64,000 bases of DNA from Bradyrhizobium diazoefficiens (GCF_016599855.1 NZ_CP067041.1:2542001-2606000); one strand, 5' to 3'. Shown: positions 26,216 through 36,103, counted from the first letter of the stretch. Numbers and translations are program-made. Notes: a model not told the origin generated them from the letters alone.

Positions 26216-27760
26216 ATGAGCGAAACGTCCAGCTTCCTCGGCATCGTCTCCGGCGACCGCCGCCGTTCCCATGCCGAAGTCGCCCGCCGTGCCGACCGCA
26301 TCGCCTCGGGCCTTGCGAAGATTGGCGTCAGCCAAGGCGATTGCGTCTGCATGCTGATGCGCAACGACATCGCCTTCCTCGAGGCAGCTTACGCCGCGAT
26401 GCGGCTCGGGGCCTATGGCGTGCCGATCAACTGGCACTTCAAGCCGGAGGAGATCAATTACATCCTTGGTGATACCGGCACGTCCGTGCTGATCGGCCAT
26501 GCTGACATGCTGCACGCCTTGCACGATGTGATTCCGAAGGATGTCACTGTGCTCAGCGTGCCAACTCCGCCGGAGATCCTGAAAAATTACAAGATCGATC
26601 CCGACGATCTGAAGACGCCGGACTTCGCGATCGATTTCGAATCCTGGCTCGCGCAATTCCAGCCCTATGACGGTCCGGTCGTGCCGCAGCCGATGAACAT
26701 GATCTACACCTCGGGCACGACAGGCCATCCCAAAGGCGTGCGGCGCAATGCGCCGACACCGGAACAGCAGGCCGCCGGCGAGCGCATGCGCGCAATGATC
26801 TACGGGCTAAAGCCCGGCGCCCGCGCGATCCTGCCGGGCCCGCTTTATCATTCGGCGCCGAACTCCTTCGGCATTCGCGCAGGCAAGCTCGGCGGCGCAT
26901 TGGTGCTGATGCCGCGCTTCGAGCCGGAAGAGTTTCTGGAGCTGATCGAGCGGTACAGGATCGACACCATCTTCATGGTGCCGACCATGTTCATCCGCCT
27001 GATGAAGCTGCCCGAGGCGATCCGCAACAAATACGATATCTCCTCGCTCCGCCACATCATTCATGCTGCCGCGCCATGTCCTGCGGACGTCAAGCGCGCC
27101 ATGATCGAATGGTGGGGGCCGGTCATCTACGAATTCTACGGCTCGACCGAGTCCAGCGCGGTCACCTTCGCGACATCAGAGGATGCGCTGAAGAAGCCCG
27201 GCACCGTCGGCAAGATCTCGCCCGGTGCCGAGCTGCGCTTCATCGCGGATGACGGCCGTGTGCTGGGCGTCGGCGAGATCGGCGAAATCTACTCCCGCAT
27301 GGCCGGGATGGCCGACTTCACCTACCACAACAAGCCGGAGAAGCGCGCCGAGATCGACCGCGACGGCTTCATCACCTCGGGCGATGTCGGTTACATCGAT
27401 GAAGACGGTTACGTCTTCATCTGCGACCGCAAGCGCGACATGGTAATCTCAGGCGGCGTCAACATCTATCCGGCCGAGATCGAATCCGTGCTGCACGCCG
27501 TGCTCGGCGTGCATGATTGCGCGGTGTTCGGCATCCCCGACGCCGAGTTCGGCGATGCCCTGATGGCGGTGGTCGAGCCGCAGCCGGGCATTACGCTCAA
27601 TGCCGCGGGGATCCGTGCGCGGCTGAAGAGCTCACTCGCGGACTACAAAGTCCCGAAACACATCGAAATCCGCACCGGCCTGCCGCGCGAAGATTCGGGC
27701 AAGATATTCAAGCGCCGCCTGCGCGATCCCTATTGGGAGCGGGCGGGGCGGAAGATCTAG
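26216..27760 (+). CDS. acyl-CoA synthetase, AMP-binding
   Basis: Adenylate-forming ligase of 514 residues. It has IYTSGTTGHPKGVRRN (P-loop), YEFYGSTESSAVTF (A5), ITSGDVGYIDEDGYVFICD with RKRDMVISGGVNIYP (A7/A8), and a catalytic lysine in EDSGKIFKRRLRDPYW. It resembles the second synthetase here only in these motifs, so the two probably act on different acids. ATG 26216 follows an A-rich stretch (AACAAAGAAAAACAACA) with no strong Shine-Dalgarno sequence. Confidence 0.92.
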   Translation: MSETSSFLGIVSGDRRRSHAEVARRADRIASGLAKIGVSQGDCVCMLMRNDIAFLEAAYAAMRLGAYGVPINWHFKPEEINYILGDTGTSVLIGHADMLHALHDVIPKDVTVLSVPTPPEILKNYKIDPDDLKTPDFAIDFESWLAQFQPYDGPVVPQPMNMIYTSGTTGHPKGVRRNAPTPEQQAAGERMRAMIYGLKPGARAILPGPLYHSAPNSFGIRAGKLGGALVLMPRFEPEEFLELIERYRIDTIFMVPTMFIRLMKLPEAIRNKYDISSLRHIIHAAAPCPADVKRAMIEWWGPVIYEFYGSTESSAVTFATSEDALKKPGTVGKISPGAELRFIADDGRVLGVGEIGEIYSRMAGMADFTYHNKPEKRAEIDRDGFITSGDVGYIDEDGYVFICDRKRDMVISGGVNIYPAEIESVLHAVLGVHDCAVFGIPDAEFGDALMAVVEPQPGITLNAAGIRARLKSSLADYKVPKHIEIRTGLPREDSGKIFKRRLRDPYWERAGRKI

Positions 27761-27839
27761 CCGCGGTTGCTGCCTTCCTGTCGTAGCGCCCGCGGATTTC
27801 GCACCTATATGGATGGGACCACTGATTCTGGATCATCGC

Positions 27840-28244
27840 ATGGCCCCGGTTTCCATCCTGCTTAACCTGCTCTGGATTCTCATCGGCGGCGCCTGGATGG
27901 CGTTCGGCTGGCTGGTGGCGGCGATCATCATGGCCGTCACCATCATCGGCCTGCCCTGGGCGCGCGCGGCCTTCAATATCGCCGTGTACACGCTGCTGCC
28001 GTTCGGCTCGAAGGCGGTCAGCCGCTACGAGGTCACGCGTGTCGAGGATATCGGCACCGGCCCGCTCGGGGTGATCGGCAACATCATCTGGTTTGTGCTG
28101 GCCGGCTGGTGGCTGGCGCTCGGCCATCTCATTACCGCGCTGGTGCTCGCGATCAGCGTCATCGGCATCCCCTTCGCCTGGGCCCATCTCAAGCTCGCCG
28201 GCATCGCGCTCTGGCCGATCGGCAAGGTGATCGTGCCGGCCTGA
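27840..28244 (+). CDS. yccF: YccF family inner membrane protein
   Basis: 134-residue membrane protein made of two similar YccF units: LLNLLWILIGGAWMAFGWLV with TIIGLPWARAAFNIA, and GNIIWFVLAGWWLALGHLI with SVIGIPFAWAHLKLAG. Each has a hydrophobic helix, an IGIP/IGLP turn and an amphipathic end. Function is unknown in the family. ATG 27840 gives the family-like N-terminus; ATG 27813 is possible. It stands between acyl-CoA synthetase and ppc. Confidence 0.85.
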   Translation: MAPVSILLNLLWILIGGAWMAFGWLVAAIIMAVTIIGLPWARAAFNIAVYTLLPFGSKAVSRYEVTRVEDIGTGPLGVIGNIIWFVLAGWWLALGHLITALVLAISVIGIPFAWAHLKLAGIALWPIGKVIVPA

Positions 28245-28373
28245 TCCTGCGGGTGCGATTCTGGCTCGCGCACGGGCTGTGTGCGCCGCCCCCAACTTCA
28301 CCTTGCGCTGCGGCAAAAAACTTGCACACTTGGCCGGCCGGGAGCCATTGGGAGCTCTACAAGCGGAGCGAGC

Positions 28374-31163
28374 ATGTCCCTCCAGACCGTATCATCTGAC
28401 GCCCCCGATCTCCGCCCGGACCGGCCTGAGGACGCTCAGGCACTGGAAGCCGACGCGCGGCTGCGCGACGACATCCGCCTGCTCGGACGCATCCTGGGCG
28501 ACACGGTCCGCGACCAGGAAGGCGCCGATGTGTTCGACCTCGTCGAGCGCATCCGGCAGACCTCGATCCGTTTTCACCGTGACGAGGACCGGGTTGCCCG
28601 TCGCGAGCTCGAGCAAATCCTCGACAGCATGTCGACGTCAGAGACGGTGCGGATCGTCCGCGCCTTCAGCTATTTCTCGCACCTCGCCAACATCGCCGAG
28701 GATCAGAACAACATCCGCCAGATGCGCGCCGGCAAGAGCGGGGGCTCCGGCGTGTTGGCGGAGACGCTCGCCAAGGCTAAGGGCGCGGGAATCGGCACCG
28801 ACCAGTTGCGCAATTTCTTCAGGAGCGCGCTCGTCAGCCCGGTCCTGACCGCGCATCCGACCGAGGTCCGCCGCAAGAGCACCATGGACCGCGAGATGGA
28901 GATCGCCGCGCTGCTCGAGCGGCGCGAGCGCCTCGCCATGACGGCCGACGAGGCCGCCGCCAGCGACGAGCAGCTTCGCCGCGAAGTGCTGACGCTGTGG
29001 CAGACCAATCTGCTCCGCCGGACCAAGCTCACCGTGCTCGATGAGGTCGCCAACGGCCTGTCGTTCTATGACTACACCTTCCTTCGCGAGGTGCCGCGGC
29101 TTGTCAATGCGCTGGAAGACCGGCTGGAGGAGGGCGGCAAGCAGGCCGCCGGCGAGCTCGCCTCTTTCTTGAGGATGGGAAGCTGGATCGGCGGCGACCG
29201 CGACGGCAATCCCTTCGTCACCGCCGACGTGATGCGCGGCACGCTACGGCTGCAGTCGAGCCGGGTGATGCAGTTCTATCTGGAAGAGCTGCACGTGCTC
29301 GGCTCGGAGCTGTCGATCGCGGCGCATCTCGCCGACGTTTCCGAAGAGCTCCGTACCCTGGCGGAGCGCTCGCCGGACACCTCGCCGCACCGGAGCGGCG
29401 AGCCTTATCGTCTCGCGGTCTCCGGCATCTATGCCCGCCTGACGGCGACGGCTGAAAAGCTCGAGGTCGAGATCACCCGCCGTCCCGTCGGCAAGGGCAA
29501 GCCTTACGAGAGCGTCAAGGAGTTGCAGGCCGATCTCGACGTGCTGCACCGTTCGCTGATCTCCAACAATGCCCGCGTCATCGCCCGCGGCCGGCTGCGG
29601 CTGCTGCGGCGCGCGGTGGATTGCTTCGGCTTCCATTTGGCGCGGCTCGACATCCGCCAGAACTCGGCCGTGCATGAACGCACCATCGCCGAGCTGATGG
29701 ATGCCGCCAACCCCGGCATGTCCTATCTCGCGCTCGGCGAGGACGCGCGGATCTCGCTGCTCACCAACGAGCTGCGCTCGACGCGCGCGCTGGTCTCGCC
29801 CTTCGTCAAATACAGCGACGAGACCATGGGCGAGCTCAACGTCTTCCATGCCGCCGCGGAAGCGCATGCGCGGTTCGGCTCGGACGCGATTCCCCAATGC
29901 ATCATCTCGATGTGCAAGGGCATGTCCGATATGCTCGAGGTCGCGGTGCTGCTGAAAGAGGTGGGCCTCGTCCATCCCTCCGGGCGCAGCGCCATCAACA
30001 TCGTGCCGCTATTCGAGACCATCGAGGATCTGCAGGCGTCATCCGGCATCATGGATCGCATGCTGTCGCTGCACGATTATCGCCGTCTCGTTGACAGCCG
30101 GGGCAGCGTGCAGGAAGTGATGCTCGGCTATTCCGACTCGAACAAGGACGGCGGCTTCGTCACCTCGGGCTGGGAGCTCTACAAGGCCGAGATCGGCCTG
30201 GTGGAGGTGTTCGAGCGCCACGGCGTGCGCCTGCGTCTGTTCCACGGCCGCGGCGGCTCGGTCGGCCGTGGCGGCGGGCCGAGCTACGACGCCATTGTCG
30301 CGCAGCCGGGCGGGGCCGTGAACGGCCAGATCCGCATCACCGAGCAGGGCGAGATCATCTCGTCGAAATATTCCAACGCCGAAGTCGGCCGCAACAATCT
30401 CGAAATCCTGGCCGCTGCGACGCTGGACGCCAGTCTGTTGCAGCCGAGCCAGAGCGCGCCGCGCCGCGAATATCTCACCGCGATGGACGAGCTTTCAAAT
30501 CTCGCCTTCAAAGCCTATCGCGGCCTGGTCTACGAGACCGACGGCTTTGTCGATTATTTCTGGGCCTCGACCGTGATCAACGAGATCGCGACGCTGAACA
30601 TCGGCAGTCGCCCGGCCTCGCGCAAGAAGACCCGCGCGATCGAGGATTTGCGTGCAATCCCCTGGGTGTTCTCCTGGGCGCAGTGCCGGCTGATGCTGCC
30701 GGGCTGGTACGGCTTTGGCAGCGCAGTCGAGCAATGGATTGCGGAGCATCCAGAGCAGGGCATGCCGTTCCTGAAAGAGCTGTACGAGGAATGGCCGTTC
30801 TTCCGCATGCTGCTCTCGAACATGGATATGGTGCTGGCGAAAAGCTCGATCGCGATCGCCTCGCGCTATGCCGAGCTGGTGCCGGATGAGGCGTTGCGTG
30901 AAAAAATCTTTGGCCGTATCCGCCGCGAATGGCATTCCTGCATCGAGACACTGCTCGAGATCATGGGGCAGGACCGCCTGCTCCAGGGTAACCCGCTGCT
31001 CGAACGCTCCGTGCGCCATCGCTTCCCCTATCTCGACCCGCTGAATCACGTGCAGGTCGAGCTCTTGAGGGCGCACCGCGCGCAGAACCCGGACGAGCAG
31101 GTGCTGCGCGGGATTCAGCTGACGATCAACGGCATCTCGGCGGGGCTGCGGAATACGGGTTAA
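28374..31163 (+). CDS. ppc: phosphoenolpyruvate carboxylase
   Basis: Anaplerotic carboxylation of phosphoenolpyruvate to oxaloacetate. The 929-residue protein is full length. It has the catalytic histidine in [12 protein letters not shown] (His161), the glycine-rich [26 protein letters not shown], the signature [39 protein letters not shown], and a normal C-terminus ending near GLRNTG. Start 28374 (MSLQTVSSD) is the nearest ATG to the conserved part; an upstream in-frame ATG at 28281 adds an unlikely basic stretch. It is monocistronic and interrupts the acyl-CoA block. Confidence 0.97.
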   Translation: MSLQTVSSDAPDLRPDRPEDAQALEADARLRDDIRLLGRILGDTVRDQEGADVFDLVERIRQTSIRFHRDEDRVARRELEQILDSMSTSETVRIVRAFSYFSHLANIAEDQNNIRQMRAGKSGGSGVLAETLAKAKGAGIGTDQLRNFFRSALVSPVLTAHPTEVRRKSTMDREMEIAALLERRERLAMTADEAAASDEQLRREVLTLWQTNLLRRTKLTVLDEVANGLSFYDYTFLREVPRLVNALEDRLEEGGKQAAGELASFLRMGSWIGGDRDGNPFVTADVMRGTLRLQSSRVMQFYLEELHVLGSELSIAAHLADVSEELRTLAERSPDTSPHRSGEPYRLAVSGIYARLTATAEKLEVEITRRPVGKGKPYESVKELQADLDVLHRSLISNNARVIARGRLRLLRRAVDCFGFHLARLDIRQNSAVHERTIAELMDAANPGMSYLALGEDARISLLTNELRSTRALVSPFVKYSDETMGELNVFHAAAEAHARFGSDAIPQCIISMCKGMSDMLEVAVLLKEVGLVHPSGRSAINIVPLFETIEDLQASSGIMDRMLSLHDYRRLVDSRGSVQEVMLGYSDSNKDGGFVTSGWELYKAEIGLVEVFERHGVRLRLFHGRGGSVGRGGGPSYDAIVAQPGGAVNGQIRITEQGEIISSKYSNAEVGRNNLEILAAATLDASLLQPSQSAPRREYLTAMDELSNLAFKAYRGLVYETDGFVDYFWASTVINEIATLNIGSRPASRKKTRAIEDLRAIPWVFSWAQCRLMLPGWYGFGSAVEQWIAEHPEQGMPFLKELYEEWPFFRMLLSNMDMVLAKSSIAIASRYAELVPDEALREKIFGRIRREWHSCIETLLEIMGQDRLLQGNPLLERSVRHRFPYLDPLNHVQVELLRAHRAQNPDEQVLRGIQLTINGISAGLRNTG

Positions 31164-31171
31164 TCCGAACC

Positions 31172-31269
31172 ATCGTTTCGGGCGCTCGAAGAGCGAACTA
31201 TGGTGCGCAATTGCGCGCCTGAGAACCTCGAGATTCCGGGTCTGGTGCTTCGCACCATCCCGGAATGAC
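31172..31269. repeat. intergenic palindromic repeat, family D
   Basis: It begins CATCGTTTCGGGCGCTCG and has TGGTGCGCAATTGCGCGCC, then CTCGAGATTCCGGGTCTGGTG and CATCCCGGAATGAC. It lies between the convergent ppc and SDR genes. Confidence 0.75.
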
Positions 31270-31286
31270 GTTGCGGAGCGCGCTCC

Positions 31287-32201
31287 TTACACCGGATCCC
31301 ACGGGAAGATGTCGGCGGAGCGGTCGAGCTTGTAGAACGAGCCCTTCAGCGCCGGCATGCCGTGTTCCGCGATCGACTGCGGCGTCCAGCCTTCGCTGCG
31401 ATGAACCGAGCGCAGCGGGCGGTTCTGGCTGAACAGGAACAGCTCGTTCATGCGCGCGCCGAAAATCTGGCCGGTGACGTCCTTTGCCGCATCGGAGAGC
31501 AGATAGGCGCAGATCGGTGCAATCTTCTCCGGGCCCATCTGCTTGATTTTCTCGACGCGCGCCTTCTCGGCTTCGGTCTCGGTCGGGATCGTGCCGATCA
31601 TGCGGGTCCAAGCGAACGGCGAAACGCAGTTGGAGCGGACGTTGAAGCGGCCCATGTCGAGCGCGATCGACTTCGACAGGCCGATGATGCCGAGCTTGGC
31701 CGCGGCGTAATTGGCCTGGCCAAAGTTGCCGATCAGGCCGGAGGTCGAGGTGAAGTGCACGAAGGAGCCCGACTCCTGCTCGCGGAAGATGCGCGCGGCG
31801 GCGTGGCTGACGTAGAACGAGCCCATCAGATGAACCTTGATGACCGCCTCGAACGCTTCCACGCTCATCTTGTGGAAGATCATGTCGCGCAAGATGCCGG
31901 CATTGTTGACGACGCCGTCGAGCCGGCCGAAATGATCGGTCGCGGTCTTCACGATCTTGCTGGCGGGAACGGCTTCCGCCACCGACTCGAAATTGGGGAC
32001 CGCAATGCCGCCGCGCTTCTTGATCTCCTCCACCACTTCCTCGGCGGGTGAAGCGCTCGAACCGGCGCCGTCGGCAGCCACACCGGGATCATTGACCACG
32101 ACCTTGGCGCCTTCCGCCGCGCAGAGCAGCGCGATCTCGCGCCCGATGCCGCGGCCTGCGCCGGTGACGATGATGACCTTGTCTTGGAGTGATTTGCTCA
32201 T
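31287..32201 (-). CDS. SDR family 3-hydroxyacyl-CoA dehydrogenase (MFE-2-like)
   Basis: NAD-dependent SDR of 304 residues. It has IIVTGAGRGIGREIAL, VVNDPGVAADG (an acidic/acyl-CoA-type insertion seen in peroxisomal multifunctional enzyme dehydrogenase domains), VNNAGILRDMIFHKM and the active site NYAAAKLGIIGLSKS. A roughly 55-residue C-terminal tail beyond the SDR core is shared with MFE-2-like stand-alone proteins. It probably oxidises 3-hydroxyacyl-CoA. It is on the same strand as, and downstream of, the thiolase and OB-fold genes (31-34 kb), fitting a beta-oxidation unit. Confidence 0.85.
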   Translation of the reverse strand: MSKSLQDKVIIVTGAGRGIGREIALLCAAEGAKVVVNDPGVAADGAGSSASPAEEVVEEIKKRGGIAVPNFESVAEAVPASKIVKTATDHFGRLDGVVNNAGILRDMIFHKMSVEAFEAVIKVHLMGSFYVSHAAARIFREQESGSFVHFTSTSGLIGNFGQANYAAAKLGIIGLSKSIALDMGRFNVRSNCVSPFAWTRMIGTIPTETEAEKARVEKIKQMGPEKIAPICAYLLSDAAKDVTGQIFGARMNELFLFSQNRPLRSVHRSEGWTPQSIAEHGMPALKGSFYKLDRSADIFPWDPV

Positions 32202-32233
32202 GTGGGTTCTCCGCTAGCCGTTCCAAATTCCAT

Positions 32234-32333
32234 CGTCATTCCGGGGCGCGCCTCTTGGCGCGAGCCCGGAATCCATACTCCCGATCGTGGTTATGGATTC
32301 CGGGCCTGCGCCTTCGGCGCATCCCGGAATGAC
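32234..32333. repeat. intergenic palindromic repeat, family C
   Basis: CGTCATTCCGGGGCGCGCC and GAGCCCGGAATCCATA pair with TATGGATTCCGGGCC and GCATCCCGGAATGAC. It lies between two minus-strand genes of the same presumed operon (thiolase and SDR). Confidence 0.85.
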
Positions 32334-32339
32334 AATCGC

Positions 32340-33479
32340 TTACCTCTCGTTCGTAAACACGATCGTGCCACTCGCCGCGAACATGCCGCCGACGCCGTGG
32401 CACACTGAAATCTTCGCGTTCGGCACCTGTGCCGGCGCGATGCCGCGCATCTGGCGCACGCTCTCCTGGAGCGCGTACATGCCGTACATGCCCGAATGCA
32501 TGTAGCTCAAGCCGCCGCCATTGGTGTTGAGCGGAAGCTTGCCGCCGGACCGCGTATTGCCGTCGGCGATAAACTTGCCGGTTTCCTCGTGTGGCATGAA
32601 GCCGAGATCGCCGAGGCCGAACAGCGGCAGATGCGCGAACGCGTCGTAGATCATGAGATGATCGACATCTTTGTGGGCGATGCCGGCCTCCTTGAACGCG
32701 AGCGGTCCCGCGGTCTTGAACGCGCGCGAGGAATTGAACGTCTCCATCTGGCTGACCATCGGCGTCTCGACGCTCTCGCCGGTGCCCATGATGTAGACAG
32801 GCTTGCGCGGAAAATCCCTGGCGCGGTCGGCCGAGGTCAGGATCAGCGCGCCGCCGCCGTCGGTGACGAGGCAGCATTGCAGCAGCCGGAACGGATAGGC
32901 GATCATGCGCGAGTTGAGGACGTCGGCAACTGTGATCGGGTCCTTCATCATCGCGCGCGGATTTTTGGCAGCCCATTCCCGTTGCACCACCGCGACCGAA
33001 GCGAGCTGCTCGTGGGTGATGCCATGGGTCTTCATGAAGCGCAGCACAGGGATCGGGAACATGCTGGGCGGGCCGTAGACGCCATAGGGGGCCTCGAACT
33101 GGCCTTGCAGGCTGTCGGCGGGGATCGAGCGCGGCGTCTTGCCGATCATCGACTTGCCGCTTTCGGCGTGCGTGATCAGCACGGTCTTGCAGAGGCCAGC
33201 CTCGATTGCCGCCGCGGCGTGGCGGACGTGCAGCATGAAGGAGCAGCCGCCGACCGAGGTGCCGTCGACCCAGGTCGGCTTGATGCCGAGATAGTGGCAG
33301 ACTTGCTGCGGCGTCTCGACCGCGGTGGCAAAGCCGTCGATGTCGGACAGCTTCAGCCCGGCATCGGCAATGGCGTTGAGCGCCGCATCCGCGTGAAGCT
33401 GCAGCTGCGAGGCGTTGGGGATGACACCGAGCTCGGTGGTCTCGGCCGCGCCGACGACGGCAACCTGGTTCTTGCGCAT
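32340..33479 (-). CDS. thiolase family protein (SCP-x-type acetyl-CoA acetyltransferase)
   Basis: Thiolase-fold protein of 379 residues. The nucleophile-region motif is DGTSVGGCSFMLHVRHAAAA. DALMIYD-like HLMIYDAFAHLP occurs in the second half, and NTNGGGLSYMHSGMYG with CHGVGGMFAASGTIVF at the C-terminus. These resemble sterol-carrier-x and archaeal-type thiolases, which work with a DUF35 partner. Exactly such a partner is encoded 3 bases upstream. It probably cleaves 3-oxoacyl-CoA in this beta-oxidation set. Confidence 0.87.
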   Translation of the reverse strand: MRKNQVAVVGAAETTELGVIPNASQLQLHADAALNAIADAGLKLSDIDGFATAVETPQQVCHYLGIKPTWVDGTSVGGCSFMLHVRHAAAAIEAGLCKTVLITHAESGKSMIGKTPRSIPADSLQGQFEAPYGVYGPPSMFPIPVLRFMKTHGITHEQLASVAVVQREWAAKNPRAMMKDPITVADVLNSRMIAYPFRLLQCCLVTDGGGALILTSADRARDFPRKPVYIMGTGESVETPMVSQMETFNSSRAFKTAGPLAFKEAGIAHKDVDHLMIYDAFAHLPLFGLGDLGFMPHEETGKFIADGNTRSGGKLPLNTNGGGLSYMHSGMYGMYALQESVRQMRGIAPAQVPNAKISVCHGVGGMFAASGTIVFTNER

Positions 33480-33482
33480 GGC

Positions 33483-33896
33483 CTATCCCTTCGCCGGGCG
33501 GAATACGGGGAGGGTGATCTTGTCGTCGAGTGCCTCGAAGGCGACCTCGAGCTTCATGTCGAGCTCGAGCGCTTCCGGCGTCTGTGGGCAGTCGATGATG
33601 TTGCTCATCATCCGCGGCCCCTCGGCCAGCTCGACCACGGCAATCGCGTAAGGCGGCGTGAAGCCGGGCGCGGCGGGACGGTGGTTGATCACGTAGCTGT
33701 AGAGAAAGCCCTTGCCGCTCGCCTTGAAGACGGAAACTTTGCGCGAGGCGCAGGAGGGGCAGAACGGGCGCGGCGGGAAGTAGACATGCGCGCAGGAATC
33801 GCAGCGTTGCAGGCGCAATTCGCCTGCTTTGGTGCCGTCCCAGAAATGCTGGGTTTCCGGCGTCGGTTTCGGTCGCGCGCGCTGCGGTTCGGCCAT
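33483..33896 (-). CDS. Zn-ribbon OB-fold protein (DUF35), thiolase partner
   Basis: 137-residue protein with an N-terminal zinc ribbon (Cys32, Cys35, Cys46 and Cys49 in RCDSCAHVYFPPRPFCPSC) and a C-terminal OB fold (SYVINHRPAAPGF, VVELAEGPRMMSNI). Such proteins form complexes with thiolases and HMG-CoA synthase, channelling CoA intermediates. It is immediately upstream of the thiolase gene on the same strand, confirming the pairing. Its promoter region is divergent from the amidase gene and contains two palindromes. Confidence 0.9.
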   Translation of the reverse strand: MAEPQRARPKPTPETQHFWDGTKAGELRLQRCDSCAHVYFPPRPFCPSCASRKVSVFKASGKGFLYSYVINHRPAAPGFTPPYAIAVVELAEGPRMMSNIIDCPQTPEALELDMKLEVAFEALDDKITLPVFRPAKG

Positions 33897-33917
33897 CTCG
33901 AAAAAGCCCTCCCAATG

Positions 33918-33936
33918 GGCAGGCTTGACGCCTGCC
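33918..33936. promoter_or_regulatory. inverted repeat upstream of the DUF35-thiolase genes
   Basis: Perfect 7-bp arms GGCAGGC / GCCTGCC with a five-base centre TTGAC, 22 bases before the DUF35 start. It is a candidate operator or leader hairpin; no matching regulator is visible. Confidence 0.4.
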
Positions 33937-34044
33937 TATTTCGATCTTGATGCGACAATCGGCTATCGTGCGTCAACGGTCCAGCAGGCAGCACGCATGC
34001 CATCATGCGCACAGTGCTTGTGTCGAACTGAGCCGGCGCTATAG

Positions 34045-34058
34045 ATTGCGCGCGCAAT
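34045..34058. promoter_or_regulatory. 14-bp perfect palindrome upstream of the amidase gene
   Basis: ATTGCGCGCGCAAT is exactly self-complementary and ends 16 bases before ATG 34075. It is a plausible repressor site overlapping the promoter or leader, but low-complexity CG content means chance is possible. Confidence 0.4.
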
Positions 34059-34074
34059 ATTCCGTGAGACAGAC

Positions 34075-35424
34075 ATGCCCGATTTTCCGACACTGGCGAA
34101 GCTCGCCGAAGGCCTCGAAAGCGGCCGCACCACCGCCCGGAAGCTGGTCGAGGCGTGCATCGCGAAAATCGCCGATCCCGCCGGCGAGGGCCAGCGTACC
34201 TTCATCCATATCGACAGGGATGCCGCGCTCGCAACCGCCGATGCGATGGACGCCTTGCGCAAGGTGAAGGCAGCGCCGTCGCGCTATGCCGGTATCCCGG
34301 TCTCGGTTAAGGATCTCTTCGACATCAAGGGACAGGTGACACGCGCCGGCTCCCGCGCACTCGACGATTCCCCGCCGGCCGCGCAGGACGCGGCGACCGT
34401 GGCGCGGCTGCGCAAGGCCGGCTTCGTCCTGATCGGCCGCACCAACATGACCGAGTTCGCCTATTCCGGCATCGGCATCAATCCGCATTACGGCACACCG
34501 AAGGGCGCCTGGAACCGGGCCGATGGCCATGTGCCTGGCGGCTCCTCCTCGGGCGCGGCGGTCTCCGTGCTCGACGGCATGGCGCATGGCGCGCTCGGCA
34601 CCGACACCGGCGGCTCCTGCCGCATTCCAGCGGCCTTCAACGGCATCGTCGGCTACAAGCCGACGCAGCGCCGCGTGCCGCTCGATGGTGCGGTGCCGTT
34701 GTCGTTCTCGCTCGATAGCATCGGGCCGTTGGCGCGATCGGTCAGCTGCTGTGCCATACTCGACGCGGTGCTGGCGAACGAGCCGGTCACTGCCTTGAAG
34801 CCGCGCTCGGTGAAGGGCATGCGGCTTGCAGTGCCGACCACGATCGCGCTCGACGATCTCGACGCAGAGGTCTCCGAGACGTTCGAACGCGCGCTGAAAT
34901 CGCTCGCCGACCATGGCGCCATCATCGAGCGTATCGAGATGGCCGAATTCCACGACATCGGCCCGATGAACGCCAAGGGCGGCTTTGCCGCGTCCGAAAG
35001 CTATGCCTGGCATCGCTATCTCATCACCGCCAAGGGCGACGTCTACGATCCCCGAGTGTCGGTGCGCATCATGCGCGGCGAGGCGCAGAGCGCGGCCGAC
35101 TACATCGATCTCCTCAACGAGCGCCGCTCGCTGATCGCCCGCGTCAATGCGCGCATCGCGCCCTATGACGCGCTGGTGTTGCCGACGACCGCCAACACGC
35201 CGCCAAAGATCGCAGATCTCGTCGACGACAAGGCGTTCACCAAGGAGAACCTGCGCGCGCTGCGCAATTGCACCCTGATCAACATGATCGACGGCTGCGC
35301 CATCTCGCTGCCGGCGCATCGCGAGGGCGACGTTCCCGTTGGCCTGATGCTTGCAGGCGCGGGTGGATCGGACCGTCGTATCTTTGAACTTGCTGCCGGC
35401 ATGGAGGCCGTAATTCGTGTTTGA
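34075..35424 (+). CDS. amidase family protein (amidase signature)
   Basis: Hydrolase of 449 residues that cleaves amide bonds by a Ser-cisSer-Lys triad. The lysine is in VSVKDLFDIKG near residue 78. The cis-serine and nucleophile lie in GGSSSGAAVSV and GALGTDTGGSCRIPA (about residues 159-187), with GYKPTQRRVP following. The substrate is unknown. It overlaps the DUF2848 gene by 8 bases, so both are probably co-expressed. Confidence 0.9.
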   Translation: MPDFPTLAKLAEGLESGRTTARKLVEACIAKIADPAGEGQRTFIHIDRDAALATADAMDALRKVKAAPSRYAGIPVSVKDLFDIKGQVTRAGSRALDDSPPAAQDAATVARLRKAGFVLIGRTNMTEFAYSGIGINPHYGTPKGAWNRADGHVPGGSSSGAAVSVLDGMAHGALGTDTGGSCRIPAAFNGIVGYKPTQRRVPLDGAVPLSFSLDSIGPLARSVSCCAILDAVLANEPVTALKPRSVKGMRLAVPTTIALDDLDAEVSETFERALKSLADHGAIIERIEMAEFHDIGPMNAKGGFAASESYAWHRYLITAKGDVYDPRVSVRIMRGEAQSAADYIDLLNERRSLIARVNARIAPYDALVLPTTANTPPKIADLVDDKAFTKENLRALRNCTLINMIDGCAISLPAHREGDVPVGLMLAGAGGSDRRIFELAAGMEAVIRV

Positions 35425-36103
35425 CCTGACTTTCACCGTCGACGCCCAGGACACCACCACGCCGCTGACGCTGGCGATCGACCAGATGGTCATCGCCGGC
35501 TGGACCGGCCGCGATCCCGTTGCACGCGACAAGCACATCGCCGAGCTGGAAGCCGTCGGCATCGCCCGCCCGGCCTCGACACCGATCTACTACCGTGCCT
35601 CGGCGCGGCGGCTGACCCAGGAGGACAGCATCGAGTGCACCGGCGGGGATTCCTCCGGCGAGGTCGAGTTCGTGCTGATCGGCTGGCAGGGCCGCATTTT
35701 CGTCGGCTGCGGCTCGGACCACACTGATCGCAAGGTCGAGGCCTATAGCGTCACGGTCTCCAAGCAGATGTGCGACAAGCCGATAGCCTCCACGCTGTGG
35801 GAGCTCGAAGACGTCATCAGTCATTGGGACAGGATGATTTTGCGCTCCTACGCCACGATCAAGGGCGAGCGCATGCTCTACCAGGAAGGCACGCTGGACG
35901 CGATGCTGCCGGTCGACGACCTGATCGCGCGCCGCTTTCCGGGCGGGAAGCTGCCCGACGGCTGCGCCATGTTCGGCGGCACGTTTGCGGCCAACGGCGG
36001 CATCCGCCCGGCAGACCGCTTCGAGTTCGAGCTGGAGGATCCCGTGCTGAAACGGACGATCAAGCACGGGTATGACGTGGTAACGCTGCCGGTGCTGGGC
36101 TAG
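35417..36103 (+). CDS. DUF2848 family protein
   Basis: 228-residue soluble protein of unknown function. It has CGSDHTDRKVEAYSV near residue 101 and GTFAANGGIRPADRFEFEL near residue 197, matching my memory of DUF2848 members. The layout recalls fumarylacetoacetate-hydrolase-like folds, but I cannot verify this. Start GTG 35417 lies inside the end of the amidase gene, so the two are translationally coupled and probably act on the same compound. Confidence 0.75.
   Translation: MFDLTFTVDAQDTTTPLTLAIDQMVIAGWTGRDPVARDKHIAELEAVGIARPASTPIYYRASARRLTQEDSIECTGGDSSGEVEFVLIGWQGRIFVGCGSDHTDRKVEAYSVTVSKQMCDKPIASTLWELEDVISHWDRMILRSYATIKGERMLYQEGTLDAMLPVDDLIARRFPGGKLPDGCAMFGGTFAANGGIRPADRFEFELEDPVLKRTIKHGYDVVTLPVLG

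Noticed and set aside
32236..33915. A 559-codon minus-strand frame overlapping the thiolase and DUF35 genes in another frame
   Set aside because: It is arginine-rich shadow sequence spanning a repeat; the thiolase and DUF35 frames carry all conserved residues.
34039..35562. A 507-codon minus-strand frame opposite the amidase gene
   Set aside because: It has no recognisable domain, and the amidase signature on the plus strand is intact.
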